This document shows positions 30,585 to 35,044 of a stretch of 35,044 bases of DNA, in pieces. A model generated the notes under the pieces. That model did no database searches and was not told where the DNA came from. It saw only the letters and a list, made by a program, of their open reading frames with translations. Origin of the DNA: Bacillota bacterium (GTDB taxonomy: Bacteria; Bacillota; Clostridia; Acetivibrionales; DSM-1351); contig JAEWAX010000108.1 in the NCBI GenBank assembly GCA_023391425.1, positions 1 to 35,044 of the forward strand. Reading direction: 5' to 3'. Each line of letters begins with the position of its first letter. The first letter of the stretch is position 1. A program made the translations under genes and the position numbers.

Positions 30585-32456
30585 TTACTCCTCCTTTATA
30601 GCACCAAATGGACATGTACTCAGACAAGCGCCACATTTTATGCATTTAGCTTTGTTTATTGTAAATGGTTCTTTAACTTTTCCATTAATGGCTTGAACTG
30701 GGCATATTCTAGCACATTTACTACAGCCCTTACATTTCTCACTGTCAATGACTATTGACGCTAAGGCCTTACAGGTATGAGTCTTACACTTTTTCTCCAC
30801 TATGTGCTCAATATACTCATCTTTAAAGTATTTTAATGTACTTACTACTGGACTAGCAGCAGATTTACCCAAACCACATAAAGCAGTACTGCTTATTGTA
30901 TCTGCAAGCTCCTCAAGTAAATCAATGTCCTCTAGAGTTCCTTTTCCGTTTACAATTGCCTCTAATATTTCTAGCATTCTTTTTGTTCCTTCTCTACAAG
31001 GAACACATTTTCCACAGGATTCATTCTGAGTAAAATTCATAAAAAATCTTGCCACCTCAACCATACAGGTATCTTCATCCATTACAACAAGTCCGCCTGA
31101 ACCAATCATAGCGCCTACTCTTTTTAATGAATCAAAGTCAAGTGGTAAATCCAAATGTTCTTCAGTCAAACATCCTCCTGAAGGTCCACCAATCTGAACA
31201 GCTTTAAACTTCTTACTATTTTTTATGCCACCACCAATATCAAATATTACTTCTCTTAGAGTTGTCCCCATAGGAACTTCGATTAATCCAGTATTGTTTA
31301 CATTACCTGTAATGGCAAAAGCCTTTGTTCCAGGGCTATTTTCAGGCCCGATGCCCTTAAACCACTCGCTACCATTTTTTATAATAAGCGGCACATTAGC
31401 ATAGGTTTCTACATTGTTCAAAACTGTAGGCTTTCCCCATAAACCTTTTTCAACAGTTCTAGGAGGTTTTACTCTTGGCATTCCTCTCTCGCCTTCTATA
31501 GATGCGGTTAAAGCACTACCTTCACCACACACAAAAGCACCTGCACCCTTATTTATATTTATATCAAAGGAAAATCCGGAATTGAGAATATTACTACCTA
31601 ACATACCATGTTTTCTAGCGTCCTCAATTGCAATTCTGAGTCTTTCAACAGCTAGTGGATACTCAGCTCTTACATATATATATCCTTCTGTACTCTTTGT
31701 AGCGAAACCAGCAATAACCATCCCCTCTATTACTCCATGAGGGTCACCCTCCATTACACTTCTATCCATAAAAGCTCCTGGATCACCTTCATCACCATTG
31801 CACACAACATATTTTACTTCACTATCTTGTTTAAGTACTTGAGACCACTTTCTTCCTGCCGGATATCCTCCGCCGCCTCTACCCCTGAGATTTGAATCAA
31901 TAATTGATTTACATACCTCCTCTGGTTCCATCTCAAACAAAACCTTACCTAGTGCCTCATACCCGCCCTTTGCACAATACTCTGCAAAAGATTCAGCATT
32001 GATACTTCCACAATTTTTTAGAACCATTCTGGTTTGCTTGTGGTAGAAAGGTATATCTTCTTGAGCCTTATATATTTGGTTTTCATAGCTATACATGAGT
32101 CTTTCAACAGGCTCATCCTTTAGTAAGGTTTTTTCAACAATTTCTTCACAATCCTCAAGCTGAACTTTTAAATACAAGTAATTTTCTGGCTCAATTCTGA
32201 CTAATGGACCCATTTCACAAAAGCCGTGGCAACCACTCTTTTTAACACCAATACCTTCTTCTTCATAATCGAGTTGCAATTCTACTAAAAGCCCTTTTTC
32301 ATCTATTAATTGCTTTATTTTATTGTAAATCTCAATCGAGCCACCAGCAACGCAACCTGTACCAGCACAAACTAAAACTTTCTTTTTTTGTTTAGATAAA
32401 GCTTGTGCTGACTTTAAAGAAAAGGTTTTTAAGCCTTCCAAACTGTTTATTTTCAT
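30585..32456 (-). CDS. hydB: NADH-binding flavoprotein subunit of bifurcating hydrogenase
   Basis: A 623-residue NuoF-like subunit. An N-terminal thioredoxin-like [2Fe-2S] domain (VCAGTGCVAGG, CHGFCEMGPLV, about 28-85) is followed by the FMN/NADH domain (GRGGGGYPAGRKW, ENSPGTKAFAITGNV, an SLBB region) and the NuoF [4Fe-4S] motif CGKCVPCREGT. Two C-terminal ferredoxin clusters are CKGCSKCARICPVQAI and CIKCGACLSTCPFGAI. This architecture is that of HydB in electron-bifurcating hydrogenases. Its ATG overlaps the hydC stop by one base (TAATG). Confidence 0.97.
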   Translation of the reverse strand: MKINSLEGLKTFSLKSAQALSKQKKKVLVCAGTGCVAGGSIEIYNKIKQLIDEKGLLVELQLDYEEEGIGVKKSGCHGFCEMGPLVRIEPENYLYLKVQLEDCEEIVEKTLLKDEPVERLMYSYENQIYKAQEDIPFYHKQTRMVLKNCGSINAESFAEYCAKGGYEALGKVLFEMEPEEVCKSIIDSNLRGRGGGGYPAGRKWSQVLKQDSEVKYVVCNGDEGDPGAFMDRSVMEGDPHGVIEGMVIAGFATKSTEGYIYVRAEYPLAVERLRIAIEDARKHGMLGSNILNSGFSFDININKGAGAFVCGEGSALTASIEGERGMPRVKPPRTVEKGLWGKPTVLNNVETYANVPLIIKNGSEWFKGIGPENSPGTKAFAITGNVNNTGLIEVPMGTTLREVIFDIGGGIKNSKKFKAVQIGGPSGGCLTEEHLDLPLDFDSLKRVGAMIGSGGLVVMDEDTCMVEVARFFMNFTQNESCGKCVPCREGTKRMLEILEAIVNGKGTLEDIDLLEELADTISSTALCGLGKSAASPVVSTLKYFKDEYIEHIVEKKCKTHTCKALASIVIDSEKCKGCSKCARICPVQAINGKVKEPFTINKAKCIKCGACLSTCPFGAIKEE

Positions 32457-32929
32457 TATTCTTCACTCCTTAAAGTCTTAATAATTTGTATTGCAGACTC
32501 AGGTGTCATTTTGGGATACACCTTATCATTAATTGTTATAACAGGAGCAAGTCCACACGCACCAAGGCAAGAAACAGTTTCGACTGTAAATAACATGTCA
32601 TCTGTTGTCTGTTTGCTTTCACTTAATACGAGTTCTTTTCTCATGGCGTTTAGTATCGGGATAGATTTTCTTACATGACAAGCTGTACCATCACATACTT
32701 TTATAATATATTTGCCTTTCGGAATTAATGAGAAATTCTCATAGAAGGTTGCAACACTAAATATCTTTGATAGATTGATTTCCAGCTTATCTGCGACATA
32801 TTTAAGTACATCCTCTGGTAAGTACTTATACTCATTCTGAATATCTTGCAAAACCGCGATTAGATATGATTTGTTATTATCATATTTATTTAATATACCA
32901 TCAACAACATCAAATTTTAATTCTTCCAT
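32456..32929 (-). CDS. hydC: NuoE-like [2Fe-2S] subunit of bifurcating hydrogenase
   Basis: A 157-residue NuoE-type subunit. An N-terminal helical region (LIAVLQDIQNEYKYLPEDVLKYVADKL) precedes a thioredoxin-like [2Fe-2S] domain with VCDGTACHVRKS (about 85-96) and CLGACGLAP (about 126-134). It carries electrons between HydA and HydB. The ATG follows GAGGAGG. It is the first gene of the hydCBA operon. A Rex-like box and promoter lie about 90 bp upstream. Confidence 0.96.
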   Translation of the reverse strand: MEELKFDVVDGILNKYDNNKSYLIAVLQDIQNEYKYLPEDVLKYVADKLEINLSKIFSVATFYENFSLIPKGKYIIKVCDGTACHVRKSIPILNAMRKELVLSESKQTTDDMLFTVETVSCLGACGLAPVITINDKVYPKMTPESAIQIIKTLRSEE

Positions 32930-33017
32930 TACCTCTACCTCCTCAAAAACTATAATTAAATTGCTAAATCAACTTTTTCATCTACTGCTATTAAGCTTAA
33001 TCTGAAAAAAGTCGCGT

Positions 33018-33046
33018 TATTAATAACATTGTTATTTTTTTATCAA
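33018..33046 (-). promoter_or_regulatory. Promoter of hydCBA overlapped by a Rex-like operator
   Basis: TTGATA (33041-33046) and TTAATA (33018-33023) on the minus strand, 17 bases apart; the -10 is weak. The Rex-like box TTGTTATTTTTTTATCAA (33029-33046, 12 of 14 positions) ends exactly at the -35, the same geometry as operator 2 at 28276-28293. The remaining upstream region, 33047-33289, is AT-rich and shows nothing else I can name. Confidence 0.55.
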
Positions 33047-33289
33047 TGTCATTTTAACTCTAAGAGAAATAGCTATCAATGTTTATATGAGAATACAATT
33101 CAACGAAATTTATTATAGATACGGTTTTATAGCAAAGAATAGTATAGCTATTAAAAGCTATCATGGTGAATTGGAATGTAACTAAATATTTATGTTAACT
33201 TCTACATATATAACTTAGTATTAGACAATACCTAATTAGGTTTTTATGTAAAATAATTCAAATGTTATAAAATTAAAATACTTAATAAA

Positions 33290-33334
33290 AGAGCAGACTG
33301 AATCAAATATATGATATTTGATTCAGTCTGCTCT
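33290..33334 (-). terminator. Perfect 21-bp hairpin, terminator of the aldo/keto reductase gene
   Basis: Arms 33290-33310 and 33314-33334 are perfect reverse complements (AGAGCAGACTGAATC... / ...GATTCAGTCTGCTCT) with a 3-base loop. On the minus strand TTTTATTAAG follows. It lies beyond the repeat block that follows the reductase gene. Confidence 0.7.
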
Positions 33335-33478
33335 GCAAAACTTCATCTGAGCTAAGTCTTCTTTATCTTCGCGGCGATACTAACCTCCTGTTCCTTGAAC
33401 ACGAGCTAATTATCGCCAAGCTCGAAATAAGGGCGACTAAGCTCAGAAAACTTCATCTGAGCTAAGTCTTCTTTATCT
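33335..33478 (+). repeat. Family A repeat block (M2-M3-M2) at the end of the reductase gene
   Basis: CTTCATCTGAGCTAAGTC starts a half-M2 (33340s). It is followed by M3 (33358-33435, GCGGCGATACTAACCTCC to GGGCGACTAAG) and another half-M2 (33449-33478). The last copy runs into the reductase gene and supplies its TAA stop (33473-33475), as a similar copy does for spoIIAB. Confidence 0.8.
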
Positions 33479-34573
33479 TTCTGCGGCATCTCCCCAGGCA
33501 CCTATCTCTTTAAGCCTACTTATTATTGGTAGATGCTGCGTACATTTCTTTTCACAAAGTCCACACTCAATGCAATCTTTTACACCTTCAGATTTTATTC
33601 CCCAATGCCATTTAATATTATTAAGTACTTCTTTCGTATCACCTAAAATATGATTGTTATATGATAGCATATACTTTGACACCGAAATATTTTTTGGACA
33701 ATGCTCACAATAGCGACAGCCTGTACAAAGCTTATCCATTGAATTAAATAATTTGCTTTCAATTTCTTTTAGTTTTTCCTGATTCAACTTAATAAGATTG
33801 TCTCCTATCTTACAGTTGTGAATTACCTCTTCCATACTTCCCATTCCAGCTAGTACAGTAGTTATTTCATCATGTGAAGCATTAAATCTAAGTGCTGCAT
33901 CAACTACAGTCTCATCATCTGTACCTCTAATAAAATCAAAATAATCAGCCTTTTGAGGAATTATGCCTCCTCCAAGAGGATTCATTGTAGCAACTCCAAT
34001 GCCCTTTTCATAAGCTGCCTTTAAGCCCTTTTGTCTAAATGGAAAGTTTAGTATATTGTAACCGATAGTCATTCCCTCAAAGTAGTTTTCGTTAACAATC
34101 GTCTCTATTTCATCTCCAGTACAATGTGTTGAAAAGGTTATGTGTTCAATAAGGCCTTCCTCTTTTGCTTTGAGTGCAGCCTCATAAGCTCCTCCCTTAA
34201 CCATTCTGCTTCTATAATCATCCATGCTTAGAATGCACCATATATGAAAGAAATTGATTTTTTCTAAATTCATTCTCTTCAGGGAATTCTCTAATTGTGC
34301 TCGAAGCTTTGAACCGTCTTTTTCTCCGCTCTTTGTTGAAACATAAAATGGATTTTTCATGTTTTTAAAAGCATTTGCCATAATTAATTCACTATGATCA
34401 TCACAATATCCTGGCGCTGTATCAAAATAATTCACACCAAGGTCATTTGCCTTTACAACAAACTCAGCGCATTTATCATGGTCATACGTATCTCCAACCT
34501 TTGGGAATCTCATACCGCCAAAACCTATTACTGAAATGTCTTTGCCAGTTTTACCATATTTTTTATAAATCAT
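33473..34573 (-). CDS. Aldo/keto reductase with C-terminal [4Fe-4S] ferredoxin domain
   Basis: A 366-residue fusion. Residues 1 to about 270 are an aldo/keto reductase barrel: IGFGGMRFPKVGD, NYFDTAPGYCDDHSE (catalytic Asp and Tyr), YVSTKSGEKDG (Lys) and FFHIWCILS (His). The C-terminal part carries ferredoxin-type clusters: CTGCRYCEHCPKNI (about 285-298) and CIECGLCEKKCTQHLPI near 340. This is a common form in anaerobes; physiological substrate and electron partner are unknown. I chose the ATG at 34571-34573, five bases after GGAGG, over one four codons upstream. Its stop lies in a family A repeat. Confidence 0.9.
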   Translation of the reverse strand: MIYKKYGKTGKDISVIGFGGMRFPKVGDTYDHDKCAEFVVKANDLGVNYFDTAPGYCDDHSELIMANAFKNMKNPFYVSTKSGEKDGSKLRAQLENSLKRMNLEKINFFHIWCILSMDDYRSRMVKGGAYEAALKAKEEGLIEHITFSTHCTGDEIETIVNENYFEGMTIGYNILNFPFRQKGLKAAYEKGIGVATMNPLGGGIIPQKADYFDFIRGTDDETVVDAALRFNASHDEITTVLAGMGSMEEVIHNCKIGDNLIKLNQEKLKEIESKLFNSMDKLCTGCRYCEHCPKNISVSKYMLSYNNHILGDTKEVLNNIKWHWGIKSEGVKDCIECGLCEKKCTQHLPIISRLKEIGAWGDAAER

Positions 34574-34672
34574 ATGCCCCTCCATATTATAGAAAAGTAG
34601 TTTATGTTATCGTAAAGTAGCTATCTTCTGTCGTACAGGCTACTTAACAACAAATCCTTATTAAGTATATAA

Positions 34673-34755
34673 GTTTATCCGATGTTTACCACTGCTACCC
34701 ACACTTCTAATAGTGTAGGATAAGAGGTGATACGACTCTGGATAAGAATTTCTAA
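34673..34755 (-). repeat. Structured repeat family B, copy 3 (core only)
   Basis: On the minus strand: TTAGAAATTCTTATCCAGAG, then ATCACC pairing with GTGGTAA, an inner stem CCTACAC / GTGTGGG, and ACATCGGATAAAC. The core matches copies 1 and 2 (34-bp flanks not conserved), with stems changed on both sides. TTATCC also pairs with GGATAA at the ends. It directly follows the YgjP-like gene stop. Confidence 0.7.
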
Positions 34756-34756
34756 C

Positions 34757-35044
34757 TCATTCAATGCTTAGCGCATCTCCATTCTCTTTTAACCAAGCTC
34801 TGCATTTTTTATATTGTGGAAATACACCTTCGACAAGTTTCCAAAATTCTTTTGAATGGTTCATCTCCCTCATATGACAGAGTTCATGAATAACAACATA
34901 ATCAAGTACTTCCAGTGAAGCCATAATCAGCTTCCAGTTTAAGTTTATATTACCTCTTGCGCTGCAGCTACCCCATCTCGTTTTTTGTTCTCTAATAGTA
35001 ATTTTCTTTGGTATTACCCCTATAATTGAAGAATAATGCTTAAC
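34757..35044 (-). CDS. YgjP-like (DUF45) metallopeptidase, C-terminal part
   Basis: The frame is open to the window edge, so the N terminus is missing. The visible 95 residues contain TRWGSCSARGNINLNWKLIM and then the zinc motif VVIHELCHMREMNHSKEFW (HExxH with a third His after five more residues), ending FPQYKKCRAWLKENG. This matches the YgjP-like metallopeptidase domain family (DUF45/M48-related), often found as a single-domain protein in Firmicutes. Substrate unknown. The coding end abuts structured repeat B copy 3. Confidence 0.9.
   Translation of the reverse strand, partial: VKHYSSIIGVIPKKITIREQKTRWGSCSARGNINLNWKLIMASLEVLDYVVIHELCHMREMNHSKEFWKLVEGVFPQYKKCRAWLKENGDALSIE

Overview
The window is AT-rich and almost all genes lie on the minus strand. 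A complete spoIIA operon, spoVA genes, [FeFe]-hydrogenases, an HPr kinase and AGGAGG-type ribosome binding sites point to an anaerobic, endospore-forming member of the Clostridia. A mesophilic, fermentative cluster III type such as Ruminiclostridium is my best guess, but I cannot prove the genus from the sequence.

Layout. 1-4.7 kb: gap (GAPDH) with its own promoter and terminator, a DUF2156 protein, an M20 peptidase, trmL and a CheX-like protein. 4.9-9.55 kb: sporulation block, read on the minus strand as spoIIAA-spoIIAB-sigF-small membrane ORF-spoVAC-spoVAD-spoVAE. Arrays of a modular palindromic repeat split this block. 9.9-18.1 kb: the conserved hprK-PHP-murB-rapZ-yvcK-whiA cluster, with a glycogen-debranching enzyme gene inserted before whiA. 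18.3-18.5 kb: two tRNA-Gly genes with a near-consensus promoter and a strong terminator. 18.7-22 kb: DUF554 and cca, a repeat block, an unrecognised AGG-rich protein gene and a tiny plus-strand Cys-rich membrane peptide. 22-23.1 kb: a TerC-family gene under a yybP-ykoY (Mn2+) riboswitch. 23.1-24.8 kb: an orphan TnpB-like protein gene with a folded 3' untranslated region. 25-28.2 kb: an operon for a thioredoxin-like [2Fe-2S] protein, a PAS-containing sensory-type [FeFe]-hydrogenase (HydS) and a SpoIIE/PP2C phosphatase. 28.7-32.9 kb: the electron-bifurcating hydrogenase hydC-hydB-hydA and a 46-residue Cys-rich ORF. 33.5-35 kb: an aldo/keto reductase-ferredoxin fusion and a YgjP-like metallopeptidase cut by the window edge.

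Functional links. Both hydrogenase operons have Rex-like palindromes placed identically on their promoters: the right end of the box coincides with the -35 hexamer. NADH/NAD+ ratio is therefore likely to control both H2-evolving and H2-sensing genes.

Most notable: the TnpB-like protein keeps the family's C-terminal architecture and zinc ribbon, but by eye has lost two of the three RuvC acidic residues (Ser250 for Asp, Gln310 for Glu). It has no TnpA partner and no visible transposon ends, and is followed by a foldable 3' region and a terminator. It is a candidate domesticated, nuclease-dead, possibly RNA-guided DNA-binding protein (TldR-like). Two dispersed repeat families are also present, one with stems conserved by compensating changes.
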